Of a DNA stretch of 64,000 bases, positions 1 through 8,690 are shown piece by piece. This DNA comes from Planctomycetota bacterium (GTDB lineage Bacteria; Planctomycetota; UBA1135; UBA2386): assembly GCA_019636245.1 (NCBI GenBank), contig JAHBXX010000020.1:1-64000 (forward strand). The letters are read 5' to 3'. A program made the translations under genes and the position numbers. The notes under the pieces are model-generated. The model was not told the DNA's origin. It worked only from the letters and a program-made list of their open reading frames with translations, and searched no databases. The number at the start of each line of letters is the position of its first letter. The first letter of the stretch is position 1.

Positions 1-78
1 CGGGAGAAGGTAGCGAGGATCGAGATCCGCAGCAAGCACTTCGGTGAGGATTTTTCCGTTGGCGATGTAAAGCGCTGA
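1..78 (+). CDS. C-terminal fragment of an unidentified protein
   Basis: The first frame is open from the window edge to a TGA at 76-78 and gives 25 residues ending in SVGDVKR. The composition (several Lys and Glu, mixed hydrophobics) is protein-like and no other frame is open here. Too little is present to name a family. The gene would run in from the left of the window. Low confidence, because an open stretch this short can occur by chance. Confidence 0.3.
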   Translation, partial: REKVARIEIRSKHFGEDFSVGDVKR

Positions 79-186
79 AGAATAAGGCTTTATGCCGGCG
101 CGGTGAGGCCTCGGTTGGGCAACTGGCCGACGCGGCGGACCGGCGCCCTGATCGGCCAGCGGTGCCGCGAACGCTCCCACGGGGGC

Positions 187-1467
187 TCAACCCCGCCGCA
201 GGGCATCGATGCGCGCCGCCCGGGCCGGGTGGCGCCGGCGGAGGCCCTCCAGGGCCTCGCCCTCCGGCAGCGCAACGTGGAACGTGTCGACGAGGCTGCC
301 GTCGAGCCGATGGGCGCGCAGCACCAGCTCGGCCCCAACCACCTCGGCGCTGCACCAGTGGTAGCTCGACTCGACCACGAAGCGTGGGTCCGGCCGCACA
401 TCGTAGAGGCTCTTGCCGCCGCCGCCGCTCACGACCAACGGCGGCCCTCCGTCCGCCGGGGTGCCGTGAAAACGCTGGTAGCAGTGATCGTGACCACTGA
501 GGTAGAGGCTGACGTCGTTCTCCCGCAGGGTTGGCTGCAAGTGCAGGAGCAGGTCACCGCGGTTGCGCTGCCTCGACTGGCTCCGCAGGGGGAAGTGGCT
601 CGCCACCACGATCCACGGTTCGCTGCACCGCCCGAGTTCCTGCGCCAGGTACTCGGTCGCCGGGTGATCGGCTCGGTAGACGCCCCCGAGCCGGTCGACG
701 TTGCAGTCGAGGCCGAGGATCCGCACCGGCCCCCAGGCGAACGAGAAGCAGCGACCATCCCCCGTGGTCGCCGCCCCGGGCAGGTCGAAGTTGGCGAGCA
801 ACTGCTGCCCATCGGCATCCATGGTGTCGTGGTTGCCCAGCACCGCGTAGAACGGCGCCTGCCGAAGAGCCGCGGCGAACGGCCGGAAGAAGCCGGTCGC
901 GTAGTGGACCTGCTGGCCGCGCGGGTAGACCACGTCCCCGAGGTGCAACACGAAGTCGGGCGCGTACTCCGCCACCGCACGCCCCACGGTGGACACCTTG
1001 CCGCCCACCGGCAACCAGCCCCAGCGCGCAGGCAGATGCAGCAGCGGCGTGCGCTGCATCCACACCCACCACGGCTGTCCGCCCGAATCGCCAAGGAAGG
1101 CGAACCGGACCGGGGCCTTGTCGTCCGCGGGCGCCGTGCGCAGGGTCCCTGCGTCCACGTTCGCCCCAGTGGCCGCATCCACGACCGCATAGCTGTACTT
1201 CTGCGCCGGCTGCAGGCCGTCGATGCGCAGCCGATGGCGGCGGCGGCCCGAGGGCTCGGCCGCACGGGCCACCAACTGCCCGGTCGCGTCGCGCACTTCG
1301 CACGCCAGCTGCTCCGCTCGCGGCGTGATCAGCGCCACGGTCGCACCACCCTGCCCGACGTCCTGCAGATAGGCGCCGGTCGCGAGGGGCGGATCGTCCA
1401 GCAGGTTCAGGCCGAGGCAGCCGATCCCCGCGATCCAGAGCGCACGCCGCAGCCAACGGGAGTTCAC
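187..1467 (-). CDS. Calcineurin-like metallophosphoesterase, membrane-anchored or exported
   Basis: About 426 residues. It begins with a positively charged stretch and one hydrophobic segment (signal anchor), then a fibronectin-III-like domain as in purple acid phosphatases, then a metallophosphoesterase core. The metal-binding motifs appear in order: GDSGG (about residue 126), LHLGDVVY (about 175), LGNHD (about 211), ASHFP (about 290) and SGHDHCYQRF (about 325). These motifs define a binuclear-metal phosphatase or phosphodiesterase acting outside the cytoplasm; the substrate is unknown. I chose the GTG at 1467 because it places the charged N-terminus directly before the hydrophobic segment and follows an AAGGCAGG sequence. 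A TTG at 1503 would add 12 residues. It ends 45 bases from the QueF gene on the same strand. Confidence 0.85.
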   Translation of the reverse strand: MNSRWLRRALWIAGIGCLGLNLLDDPPLATGAYLQDVGQGGATVALITPRAEQLACEVRDATGQLVARAAEPSGRRRHRLRIDGLQPAQKYSYAVVDAATGANVDAGTLRTAPADDKAPVRFAFLGDSGGQPWWVWMQRTPLLHLPARWGWLPVGGKVSTVGRAVAEYAPDFVLHLGDVVYPRGQQVHYATGFFRPFAAALRQAPFYAVLGNHDTMDADGQQLLANFDLPGAATTGDGRCFSFAWGPVRILGLDCNVDRLGGVYRADHPATEYLAQELGRCSEPWIVVASHFPLRSQSRQRNRGDLLLHLQPTLRENDVSLYLSGHDHCYQRFHGTPADGGPPLVVSGGGGKSLYDVRPDPRFVVESSYHWCSAEVVGAELVLRAHRLDGSLVDTFHVALPEGEALEGLRRRHPARAARIDALRRG

Positions 1468-1512
1468 GGCCTGCCTTGTAGCCCAGCGGCTGGCCGCCTC
1501 CAACGCAGCGCC

Positions 1513-1923
1513 TCAAGTCCCCCCGGCGGACTGCGTCGTGTGCCGGCACACCACCCTGGTCGAGATGCCGCCGCGCACGCGGAACTCGCCGACCACCTCC
1601 AACCGCCTGGGCGCCAGCAGGCCGACCAGGTCGTCGCAGATGGTGTTGGTGACCCGCTCGTGGAAGGCGCCCACGTCGCGGAAGCTCCACAGGTAGAGCT
1701 TGAGGCTCTTCAGTTCGACGCAGGCGTCCGCCGGCACGTAGCGGATCCGGATCGTCGCGAAGTCCGGCTGGCCGGTGCGCGGACAGACGCAGGTGAACTC
1801 CGGGCACTCGAACTCGATCTCGTAGTCCCGGTCCGGCTTCGGGTTCGGGAAGGTCTCGAGCACGGCAGCATCGTGCGGCTTGGGCGGGGGCAACGGCATC
1901 GTTGCAGCACAGAAGCAGGGCAT
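1513..1923 (-). CDS. queF: NADPH-dependent 7-cyano-7-deazaguanine reductase (preQ1 synthase)
   Basis: This enzyme reduces preQ0 to preQ1 in the queuosine tRNA-modification pathway. The 136-residue product is a single-domain (unimodular) QueF. It has the [13 protein letters not shown] motif, with the catalytic Cys about residue 47 and Asp about 54. The QueF signature [10 protein letters not shown] follows at about residues 69-78, then FHERVTN. An alternative start eight codons later (ATG at 1899, MPLPPPKP) lacks an upstream Shine-Dalgarno, whereas the ATG at 1923 follows a GGGG tract. No other queuosine gene is nearby. It sits between the glycosyltransferase chain and the phosphoesterase, all on the minus strand, so it may be cotranscribed. 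Confidence 0.92.
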   Translation of the reverse strand: MPCFCAATMPLPPPKPHDAAVLETFPNPKPDRDYEIEFECPEFTCVCPRTGQPDFATIRIRYVPADACVELKSLKLYLWSFRDVGAFHERVTNTICDDLVGLLAPRRLEVVGEFRVRGGISTRVVCRHTTQSAGGT

Positions 1924-1985
1924 CGCCGGCCCCGCAAGCCGCTCCCGCGGCCCCTGCCGCGCGTGCTCCGCCAGGAAGGCGGCGG

Positions 1986-2975
1986 TCACTCCCCGGGCAG
2001 GCCGATGTCGACCCGCCGCCCCTGCGCGAGCTCGAACTCCATGCAGACGGGCCCGCGCGGATGGTGGCAACGCCGACGGCGGCAAGGGCTGCACGACGGT
2101 GGGTCGGGATGGCGGACCGCCACCGCGGTCGGCGGCGCCGTACGGCAGGGGTCCTGGGCCCCGAACACCACCGTGCAGGCGGCTCCCGCCGCCGCCAGCA
2201 CGTGCACCGCGCCGCCATCCGGGCCCAGCACGGCCCCCCCGGCCTGACGAACGACCTCGGCGAGCGCGATCAGTCGCCGCGGTTCGCCCGCGCCGTGCCG
2301 CAGCACGACGTCGCTGGCCGCGATCGCCAGCCCGGCTTCGGCCGGCCCGCACAGGAGCAGCGTCGGCAGCCCGGAAGTCGCCACGCAGCGTGGGTGCAGA
2401 CCCCTCGGATCGCGCGGATCGGTCGCCACGACGACGCGGAACGGCCGGTCGGGGTCGATGCCGGCGCCGCGCACCGCCGCGCGTTCCGCTGCCACCTCGG
2501 CGGCGGTCGCCGCGAGTCGAGGCCGCATCCAGGTTGCCTGCGGCTCGACCGCGCGCACCAGCTGCCAGGCGACCCGCGCCGGGTGGGGCACACCCTCGAT
2601 GGCGAGGGTGCGGTGCAGCAGCAGCCGGCTCCACGGCTCCTGGCGGGCCGCGGCGCCGGCACCGAGGCAGAGCTCGGCCCCGCTGAGCCGCGCGATCCAT
2701 GCACTCTTCCAGTTGCCCTGCAGATCGAGGGCGCAATCGTAGCGGTCCTGCCGGAGCTGCCCTCGCAGCCGCAGCAGGCCCCGCCAACCGCCATCCCGCT
2801 GGAAGCCGACCACCCGCGACAGACCCGGCAGGCCTTGCAGCAGGGGCAGCAGCGGCTCCTGGGTGACGAAGGTCAGGCGCAGGTCCGGCCGGCGGGCCGC
2901 CAGGGACGCGACGGCACCCAGGCCCTGCACCAGATCGCCCATGGCCGACAGCCGCACGAGCAGGACCGACTTCAC
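1986..2975 (-). CDS. Glycosyltransferase family 9 (heptosyltransferase-like)
   Basis: About 329 residues with the GT9 layout. The N-terminal Rossmann half begins [21 protein letters not shown]. The C-terminal half carries [27 protein letters not shown], the nucleotide-sugar signature equivalent to GPDSGPMHLA in heptosyltransferases. A cysteine-rich tail (CSPCRRRRC...CM) is usual in this family. It probably adds a sugar from a nucleotide donor to a lipid-linked core on the cytoplasmic face. The GTG start at 2975 overlaps the TGA of the GT39 gene (GTGA), so the two are translationally coupled. The region before the C-terminal signature is somewhat degenerate, so the exact donor cannot be named. 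Confidence 0.82.
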   Translation of the reverse strand: MKSVLLVRLSAMGDLVQGLGAVASLAARRPDLRLTFVTQEPLLPLLQGLPGLSRVVGFQRDGGWRGLLRLRGQLRQDRYDCALDLQGNWKSAWIARLSGAELCLGAGAAARQEPWSRLLLHRTLAIEGVPHPARVAWQLVRAVEPQATWMRPRLAATAAEVAAERAAVRGAGIDPDRPFRVVVATDPRDPRGLHPRCVATSGLPTLLLCGPAEAGLAIAASDVVLRHGAGEPRRLIALAEVVRQAGGAVLGPDGGAVHVLAAAGAACTVVFGAQDPCRTAPPTAVAVRHPDPPSCSPCRRRRCHHPRGPVCMEFELAQGRRVDIGLPGE

Positions 2976-4522
2976 CGCCGGGACGCCGTGCGTTGCGCCA
3001 CCACGAAGGTCTTGGTCGGCAGGCAGAGCCGCAGGCGCTCCGCGTAGTCCGGCGGCAGGGGCGAACGACCATCCCGCGTCTCCGCGATCAGCCACGCCGC
3101 GGTGGGTTCGCGGCGCCCCGATTCGTCGCCTGGCGGCAGGATCCCGGCGCTGAGCAGCAGCGGCGCCTCGACGTGTCCGTGCATGCCGAGCGCCGGGGTG
3201 GCGGCCAGTCCGTCCAGCGCCCGCCGCAGGACCGGCCCAGCGGGCTCCTGCGCCCGCCGGTGCTCCGGCCACGACCACGCCCGGGCGAGGCCCAGCGTCC
3301 ACGCCGCCACCAGCGGGATCGCGAGAGCGAACGCCACGACGTGGAGCGGCCGCCGCACCCACAGCGCGCCGATCCCCACCGCGGCTGCGAACGCCAGCGG
3401 CGCCGGGCCCGCGATCGGGGTGAACGGCAGCGCGAGCAGGGTGATCGCCGCGACCAGCCCCATCGACCACACGACCCGCCGGGCCAGGGGCCCCAGTGCC
3501 CCCGTCTGGCCCGCGTACTGCGCCACGGCCGGCGCCACGGCGAAGGTGAACAGCAGCACGTTGGGCAGCAGGTACCTCGTCGGCCGGCCTGGGAAGAACG
3601 TCAACAGCAGCACCGCGACGACCGCCGCCCCGCTGCACATGCGCAGCGTCAGGTCGCCGGCGTCCATGCGCGCGCTGCGCGGGCCGCGCCATTCCCAGAA
3701 GCACCAGAACACGAAGGGCACCTGCACCGCCACCGCCCGCAGCCAGAAGCCCGGTACCGCCAGCACGTGCCCCCACTCGAAGTAGGCGATGCGCCCGACG
3801 GACTCCTCGCGCGCGACGCCGAGCATCTCCGCCGGCGCGACGAACCAGAGCCACAACGGCACGAAGTAGGCGGCGACCAGGGCGAGCATCGGCACGAAGT
3901 GCGCCGCGGCGAAGCGCAGCCGGCGGTGCCGCCACCAGACCAGGTAGGCGCCGGCGGCGAACAGGAAGAAGGGCGGCCCCTTCTGCAGCAGCGCCAGCCC
4001 GCCGAGCACGCCCGAAGCCAGGACCAGCGGCACCCGCTCGCGGGCGACGCCGGTGGCCAGGGTCCACAACGACATCGCCGTGAAGCACGCGAACGCGGGA
4101 TCGATCTCGGCGCTCGGCCATTCGCTCAGCACCAGCGGCGACAGCGCGATCCCGAGCGCCGCGGCCCAGGCCGCCGCGCGCCCGAACCAGGGCCGCAGCA
4201 GCTCCATCGCCACGACGGTCGAGGCGAACGTCAGCAGCACCGCCGGCAGGCGCGCCACCCACGGCTGGCAACCCAACCCGTCGAACACGGCGCCCAGCAG
4301 CCAGTAGTGCAGCGGCGGCTTCGCCCACGTCGGCTGTCCGCCGAGCGTGGGCACCATCCACTCGCCGCTGCGCAGCATCTCCAGGGCGATCTGGGCGCGG
4401 CGACCCTCGGTGCCCTCCCACCCGGGCAGGATCCAGGCCGGCAGCGCGCCGAGCAGCGTGACGCCGAGCAGCAACAGCCAGCGGAGGAACACCGGCGGCA
4501 CGGTAACCGCGAGGGTCGCCAC
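2972..4522 (-). CDS. Glycosyltransferase family 39 (ArnT-like, polyprenyl-phosphate sugar donor)
   Basis: About 516 residues and strongly hydrophobic, with roughly a dozen transmembrane segments. The first periplasmic loop has the GT39/GT83 pattern [16 protein letters not shown] and then WAKPPLHYW, where the acidic residue and the KPPLHYW motif are diagnostic for ArnT/PMT-type enzymes. Such enzymes move a sugar from polyprenyl phosphate to lipid A, protein or glycan on the outer face of the inner membrane. The GT2 and LAB_N genes just upstream would supply the lipid-linked sugar. Its stop overlaps the GTG start of the GT9 gene by four bases, which argues for one envelope-glycosylation operon. 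Confidence 0.88.
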   Translation of the reverse strand: MATLAVTVPPVFLRWLLLLGVTLLGALPAWILPGWEGTEGRRAQIALEMLRSGEWMVPTLGGQPTWAKPPLHYWLLGAVFDGLGCQPWVARLPAVLLTFASTVVAMELLRPWFGRAAAWAAALGIALSPLVLSEWPSAEIDPAFACFTAMSLWTLATGVARERVPLVLASGVLGGLALLQKGPPFFLFAAGAYLVWWRHRRLRFAAAHFVPMLALVAAYFVPLWLWFVAPAEMLGVAREESVGRIAYFEWGHVLAVPGFWLRAVAVQVPFVFWCFWEWRGPRSARMDAGDLTLRMCSGAAVVAVLLLTFFPGRPTRYLLPNVLLFTFAVAPAVAQYAGQTGALGPLARRVVWSMGLVAAITLLALPFTPIAGPAPLAFAAAVGIGALWVRRPLHVVAFALAIPLVAAWTLGLARAWSWPEHRRAQEPAGPVLRRALDGLAATPALGMHGHVEAPLLLSAGILPPGDESGRREPTAAWLIAETRDGRSPLPPDYAERLRLCLPTKTFVVAQRTASRR

Positions 4523-4532
4523 CGACAGCGCC

Positions 4533-4856
4533 CTAAACCGCTGGCGGCGGCGCCATCGGCGGCGTGCGCCTGGCCTTGTGGATCAGCCACAGGTTGCGGG
4601 CGTAGATCGGCGGCCCCCCGAGGTTGGCCATGATGAACGGTCCGTCCATGCGGTAGATCGCGTAGGTCAGGGTCATCAGCGCACCCAGCAGGCTGAGCCA
4701 CCAGAAGACCACCGGCATGACGCTGCGCCGCTGCCGTTCGCTCGCCACCCACTGCACGTAGAACCGGCTGCCGAACACGATCTGGCCGCCGTAGCCCAGC
4801 AACAGCCATCCCCACGGCGTGCCCGGCGCCGTCTCCTGGATCATCGTCGCCAGCAT
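4533..4856 (-). CDS. LAB_N-domain inner membrane protein (lipid A biosynthesis N-terminal-like)
   Basis: A 107-residue protein with three hydrophobic segments. The GGQIVFGSRFYVQWVASERQRRS and SVMPVVFWWLSLLGALMTLTYAIYRMD regions match the lipid-A-disaccharide-synthase N-terminal domain. As a free-standing protein this domain is usually found beside ArnC/ArnT-like glycosyltransferases, as it is here. Its biochemical role is not settled; a flippase-like or accessory role in polyprenyl-phosphate sugar transfer is a reasonable inference. The ATG at 4856 overlaps the stop of the GT2 gene by one base (TGATG), so I preferred it to upstream alternatives. Eleven bases separate it from the GT39 start. 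Confidence 0.85.
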   Translation of the reverse strand: MLATMIQETAPGTPWGWLLLGYGGQIVFGSRFYVQWVASERQRRSVMPVVFWWLSLLGALMTLTYAIYRMDGPFIMANLGGPPIYARNLWLIHKARRTPPMAPPPAV

Positions 4857-5590
4857 CAGAACTCCTCCTCGACCTGGTGCAACAACACACGCGTGCGCAG
4901 CCAGCGCATCGCGAAGCAATCGCGCAGACCGCGCCAGATCCGGTTGCCGATCCCGTACTTCGCGGTTCCGGCGGCGCGCGGCCGATGGTGGACGTCCACC
5001 TCGACGACGCGGCCGCCGAGGTAGCGGACCAGGGTGGCCATGAACCGGTGCATGCCGGTGAAGCGCGGCACGCGCAGGAAGAACTGCCGCCTGATCACCT
5101 TGATGCCGCAGGCGGCGTCGGTGACGCGGTCGCCGGTGAGCCAGTTGCGCACCGCGTTGCCGATCCGCGACGACAGTCGCCGCCGGAACGAGTCCTGCCG
5201 CCGTCGCCGCACGCCGACGACGGCGTCGGCCTCGCCGGCTTCCACCATCGCCAGCATCGCCGGCAGGTCGCGCGGATCGTTCTGCATGTCGCCGTCGATG
5301 GTGGCGACGACCGGCGCTCGCGCGTGTTCGGCGCCGGCCATGACCGCGGCACTCTGGCCGGAGTTGCGCGCCAGGCGGACGATCCGCAACCAGCCGGCAC
5401 CGTGCGCTTCCTTCCAGGCGCGCATGCGCGCGACGCTGGCGTCCGTGCTGCCGTCGTCGACCGCGAGCACCTCGAACGGACCGTGCGCCGCGAGCACCTC
5501 GCCGACCTCGGCCAGCAGCGCCGCCACGTTCTCCTCCTCGTTGTAGATCGGCACGACCAACGAGAAGCGCAGACTGGCCGGGGCCGTCAC
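4856..5590 (-). CDS. Glycosyltransferase family 2, polyprenyl-phosphate sugar synthase (ArnC/DPM1-like)
   Basis: A 244-residue GT-A fold enzyme without transmembrane segments. It shows SLVVPIYNEEENV at the N-terminus, then VDDGSTDAS, and then IDGDMQNDP. The last motif is the DxD metal and nucleotide-sugar site typical of dolichol-phosphate mannosyltransferase-like enzymes. RRRQDSFRRRLSSRIGNAVRN and the C-terminal HHRPRAAGTAKYG are also family hallmarks. It would load a sugar onto polyprenyl phosphate for the ArnT-like enzyme. The GTG start at 5590 overlaps the stop of the acyl-CoA synthetase (GTGA), which fixes the start. Confidence 0.9.
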   Translation of the reverse strand: MTAPASLRFSLVVPIYNEEENVAALLAEVGEVLAAHGPFEVLAVDDGSTDASVARMRAWKEAHGAGWLRIVRLARNSGQSAAVMAGAEHARAPVVATIDGDMQNDPRDLPAMLAMVEAGEADAVVGVRRRRQDSFRRRLSSRIGNAVRNWLTGDRVTDAACGIKVIRRQFFLRVPRFTGMHRFMATLVRYLGGRVVEVDVHHRPRAAGTAKYGIGNRIWRGLRDCFAMRWLRTRVLLHQVEEEF

Positions 5591-7704
5591 GGCGCGACCC
5601 TCAGCCGCGCGTCGACGGCGACGCTCCCCCCGCCGCGGCCGGCCAGGATGAACGGGTTGACCTCGACCTCCTGGATGTGCGGGAAGTCGGCCGCGAGTTG
5701 CTGCAGGCGCAGCAGCAGTTCGCAGGCGGCGCCGACGTCGGCCGCCGGGCTGCCGCGGAACGGACCGAGCAGCGCGGCGCCCTTCAGGCCGGCGAACATC
5801 TCCTGTGGATCGCGCCCGTCCAGCGGCCCGATCCTGATCACGACGTCGCGCAGCAGTTCGACCTGCACGCCGCCCAGGCCGGCCGCGAACAGCGGCCCGT
5901 AGCGGGCGTCGCGGGTCATGCCGACCAGCACTTCGCGGTGGCCCTCGGCGTGGCGCTGCACCTGCAGCGCCACGTCGGGGAACTCCGGCCGCAGGCGGGC
6001 CATCAGCTCCTGGGCCGCGGCCAGCACCTCGTCGCCGGTGCGCAGGCCGGTGCGCACCGCGCGGTGTTCGCTCTTGTGCAGCAGGTCGGCGGCCTCGGCC
6101 TTCAGCACGACCGGGAAGCCCACCTTGTGCGCCGCGACGACCGCGTCGCCGGCGTCGCGCACGCGACGGCTCGGCGCGAAGGGCACGCCGTAGGCCTGCA
6201 GCACCGCCTCGGCGACGCTGCCCGGCAACCAGCTGCCACGGTGCGCGCGCAGCAGGCGCGCGGCCGCCGCCTTGTCGACGCGGTACTTCGGCGTCTTCGC
6301 CGGCCGCCGCTGCAGCCAGCGCCAGCGGCGGGCCATCAGCCGCAGGGTGACCGCTGCGTCCTCGGGGTAGCGGAACACGGGAATGCCCGCGCGCTGCAGG
6401 ATCGCCTGGGCCTCGTCGCCGCGCTGGCGCCCCATGACGCAGGCGAGCACCGGCTTCTGCAGCCGCCGCGTCTCGTCGACGATCGCCTGCGCGACCGCCG
6501 CGGCGTCGATCATGATCGGCGACACGAACAGCACCACGAGCCCGTCGATGCCGGGATCCTGCGCCACGACGCGCAGCGCGGCGCGGTAGCGCGCCGCATC
6601 GGCGGAGGCGATCAGGTCGATCGGGTTGTGCACGCTGGCCTCGGCCGGCAGCACCCGCCGCAGACGGCGCGCCGTCGTCGGCCCGATCGCCGCCATCTCG
6701 AGGCCCAGCGACACCAGGGCGTCCGTGGCGAGGATGCCGGGGCCGCCGGCGTTGGTCACCACCGCCATGCGCCGTCCGCGCGGCGGCGCCTGGTGCAGCA
6801 ACGCCTGCGCCAGCGTGAACATGTCGCGGAAGTTGTCGACGCGCAGCACGCCGCACTGCTGCAGCAGGGTGTCGGCGGCGACATCCGCACCGGCGATCGA
6901 ACCCGTGTGCGAGCTGGCCGCCTGCGCGCCGGCGTCGCTGCGCCCCGACTTGACGGCGATGATCGGCTTCCGGCGCGCGACCTCGCGCGCGACCTGCAGG
7001 AACTCCTGTGGCTCGCCGACGCTCTCGAGGTAGAGCAGGATCACCCGGACGTGGTCGTCGGCGCCCCAGTAGGCGACCAGGTCGGCCGCGGTGACGTCGA
7101 CGCGGTTGCCGACCGACGCGAACATGGCCACGCCGATGCCGGCCTGGGCCGCGTCGGCCAGGATCGCCTCGCCGAGCGCGCCCGACTGCGACACCATCGC
7201 CACGCTGCCGATCGGCGGCGGGGTGGCCGAGAAGCTGGCGTTGCAGGCGTAGGCCGGGTCGGTGTTGACGATGCCCATGCAGTTGGGGCCGATCACGCGC
7301 ATGCCGTACCGGTCGGCGATGGCGCGCAGCCGCTCCTCGCGCTCGATGCCGATGCCGCCGATCTCGCGGAAGCCGGCGGTGATCACCACCAGGCCCTTGA
7401 CGCCCTTGCGACCGCACTCCTCGGCGACCTTCAGCGCCGCATCCGGAGGCACCACGATCACCGCCAGGTCGACCGGACCCGGGATCCGGCGCACTCTGGA
7501 GAACGCGGGGATCGACAGCACGACCTCGGCACGGCTGTTGACCGGGTAGACGGGCCCCTGGAAGCCGCCGGCGATCAAGTTCGCCACCACCTGGCGGCCG
7601 ATGGAGCCTTCCCGCCTGCTGGCGCCGACGACGGCGACCGAACGCGGTCGAAAGATGCCGTCCAGACCGCGTGTGCGCACTGTCGTCATGAGCTGCTGCC
7701 GCAA
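5587..7704 (-). CDS. Acyl-CoA synthetase, ADP-forming (acetate--CoA ligase family, fused alpha and beta subunits)
   Basis: A 705-residue protein with the full architecture of nucleoside-diphosphate-forming acyl-CoA synthetases. The CoA-binding Rossmann domain (IFRPRSVAVVGASRREGSIG, about residues 18-140) comes first. Next is the succinyl-CoA-ligase-like domain with the phospho-histidine region SSHTGSIAGADV (about 265). The C-terminal ATP-grasp domain has VVLKAEAADLLHKSE (about 535) and ends EVNPFILAGRGGGSVAVDARL. The reaction interconverts acyl-CoA, ADP and phosphate with the acid, CoA and ATP; some relatives are protein acetyltransferases of the Pat type, but no GNAT domain is present here. 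MTTVRT, five codons in, is an equally good start. Its relation to the downstream glycan genes may be only positional. Confidence 0.88.
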   Translation of the reverse strand: MRQQLMTTVRTRGLDGIFRPRSVAVVGASRREGSIGRQVVANLIAGGFQGPVYPVNSRAEVVLSIPAFSRVRRIPGPVDLAVIVVPPDAALKVAEECGRKGVKGLVVITAGFREIGGIGIEREERLRAIADRYGMRVIGPNCMGIVNTDPAYACNASFSATPPPIGSVAMVSQSGALGEAILADAAQAGIGVAMFASVGNRVDVTAADLVAYWGADDHVRVILLYLESVGEPQEFLQVAREVARRKPIIAVKSGRSDAGAQAASSHTGSIAGADVAADTLLQQCGVLRVDNFRDMFTLAQALLHQAPPRGRRMAVVTNAGGPGILATDALVSLGLEMAAIGPTTARRLRRVLPAEASVHNPIDLIASADAARYRAALRVVAQDPGIDGLVVLFVSPIMIDAAAVAQAIVDETRRLQKPVLACVMGRQRGDEAQAILQRAGIPVFRYPEDAAVTLRLMARRWRWLQRRPAKTPKYRVDKAAAARLLRAHRGSWLPGSVAEAVLQAYGVPFAPSRRVRDAGDAVVAAHKVGFPVVLKAEAADLLHKSEHRAVRTGLRTGDEVLAAAQELMARLRPEFPDVALQVQRHAEGHREVLVGMTRDARYGPLFAAGLGGVQVELLRDVVIRIGPLDGRDPQEMFAGLKGAALLGPFRGSPAADVGAACELLLRLQQLAADFPHIQEVEVNPFILAGRGGGSVAVDARLRVAP

Positions 7705-7787
7705 GAGCCTAGCGACCCGCCGGTGGCAGCGGAACGTTCGTGACGCGCTTGCCTCGCGCCCTCGCCAGCCAATGATCCCGTGATCCG

Positions 7788-8690
7788 ATGCCCCCCCTCG
7801 TCGAAGCCCTGCGACCGCACCAGTGGGTGAAGAACCTGCTGGTCGTGGTGCCGCTGCTGTTCACGCCCAAGGGGCTGCTCTACGACGTCAGCGCCTGGCT
7901 GCAGGTGGTCGCCGCCTTCGTGGCATTCTGCGGCGCGGCCTCGTCGATCTACCTGCTGAACGACATCGTCGACCGCGAGGACGACGCGCGTCACCCGAAG
8001 AAGCGCCTGCGGCCGATCGCGTCGGGCCGCCTGCCGATCGGCGTGGCGCGGGTCGAACTGCTCATCGTGCTCGTCGGCGCCCTCGGCCTGGGGTTCCTGG
8101 TGCCGCCGGCGACCAGCGGCGTGCCGTTCGTCGTCTGGCCGATCGCCTACCTCGGCCTGAACCTGGCCTACTCGTTCTGGCTCAAGCGCCTCGTCGTCGT
8201 CGACTGCATGTGCATCGCGCTCGGCTTCCAGCTGCGGGTGCAGGCCGGCGCCGCGGCGATCGACGTCGCCGCCTCGCACTGGCTGCTGCTGTGCACGTTC
8301 TTCTTCTCGTTGTTCCTGGCCTTCTGCAAGCGCTACGAGGAACTCAGCCGGCAGGCCGAGGCCACCGGTCGCACACGCGCGACGATGCAGGACTACACGC
8401 CCTCGTTCCTGAGCATGATGATCGGGCCGCTCGCCGCGCTGAGCATCCTGACCTACGCGCTCTACACGGTCAGCCCCGAGACCGTGGCGACGCACGGTTC
8501 CGACCGGCTCATGTTCACGGTGCCGATCGTCACCTACGGCGTGTTCCGCTACCTGTTCCTGGTCTACCGGCGCAGCGAAGGCGGCGATCCGGCGCAGCTG
8601 CTGTTCCGTGACCTGCCGCTGGTGGCCTCCGGACTGCTCTACGCCGGGGTGGTGGTCGTGCTGCTGCGGGCGCCGCTCGGCGCCGGCTGA
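7788..8690 (+). CDS. UbiA-family prenyltransferase, decaprenyl-phosphate phosphoribosyltransferase-like
   Basis: A 300-residue integral membrane protein with about eight to nine helices. It opens with LRPHQWVKNLLVVVPLLF and carries NDIVDREDDARHPKKRLRPIASG near residue 58, the Asp-rich prenyl-diphosphate motif in the form seen in decaprenyl-phosphate phosphoribosyltransferases (the first step of decaprenyl-phosphate-arabinose formation). A second Asp-rich loop would lie around the KRYEELSR segment. It is divergent from the minus-strand synthetase gene (84-base gap) and its 3' end overlaps the convergent GT87 gene by 52 bases. The phosphoribosyl acceptor role is inferred from family similarity only. 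Confidence 0.82.
   Translation: MPPLVEALRPHQWVKNLLVVVPLLFTPKGLLYDVSAWLQVVAAFVAFCGAASSIYLLNDIVDREDDARHPKKRLRPIASGRLPIGVARVELLIVLVGALGLGFLVPPATSGVPFVVWPIAYLGLNLAYSFWLKRLVVVDCMCIALGFQLRVQAGAAAIDVAASHWLLLCTFFFSLFLAFCKRYEELSRQAEATGRTRATMQDYTPSFLSMMIGPLAALSILTYALYTVSPETVATHGSDRLMFTVPIVTYGVFRYLFLVYRRSEGGDPAQLLFRDLPLVASGLLYAGVVVVLLRAPLGAG

Noticed and set aside
103..2247. A 714-codon open frame on the plus strand opposite the phosphoesterase, QueF and GT9 genes
   Set aside because: The product is Arg/Pro/Gln-rich with no domain. It is a high-GC shadow of well-supported minus-strand genes.
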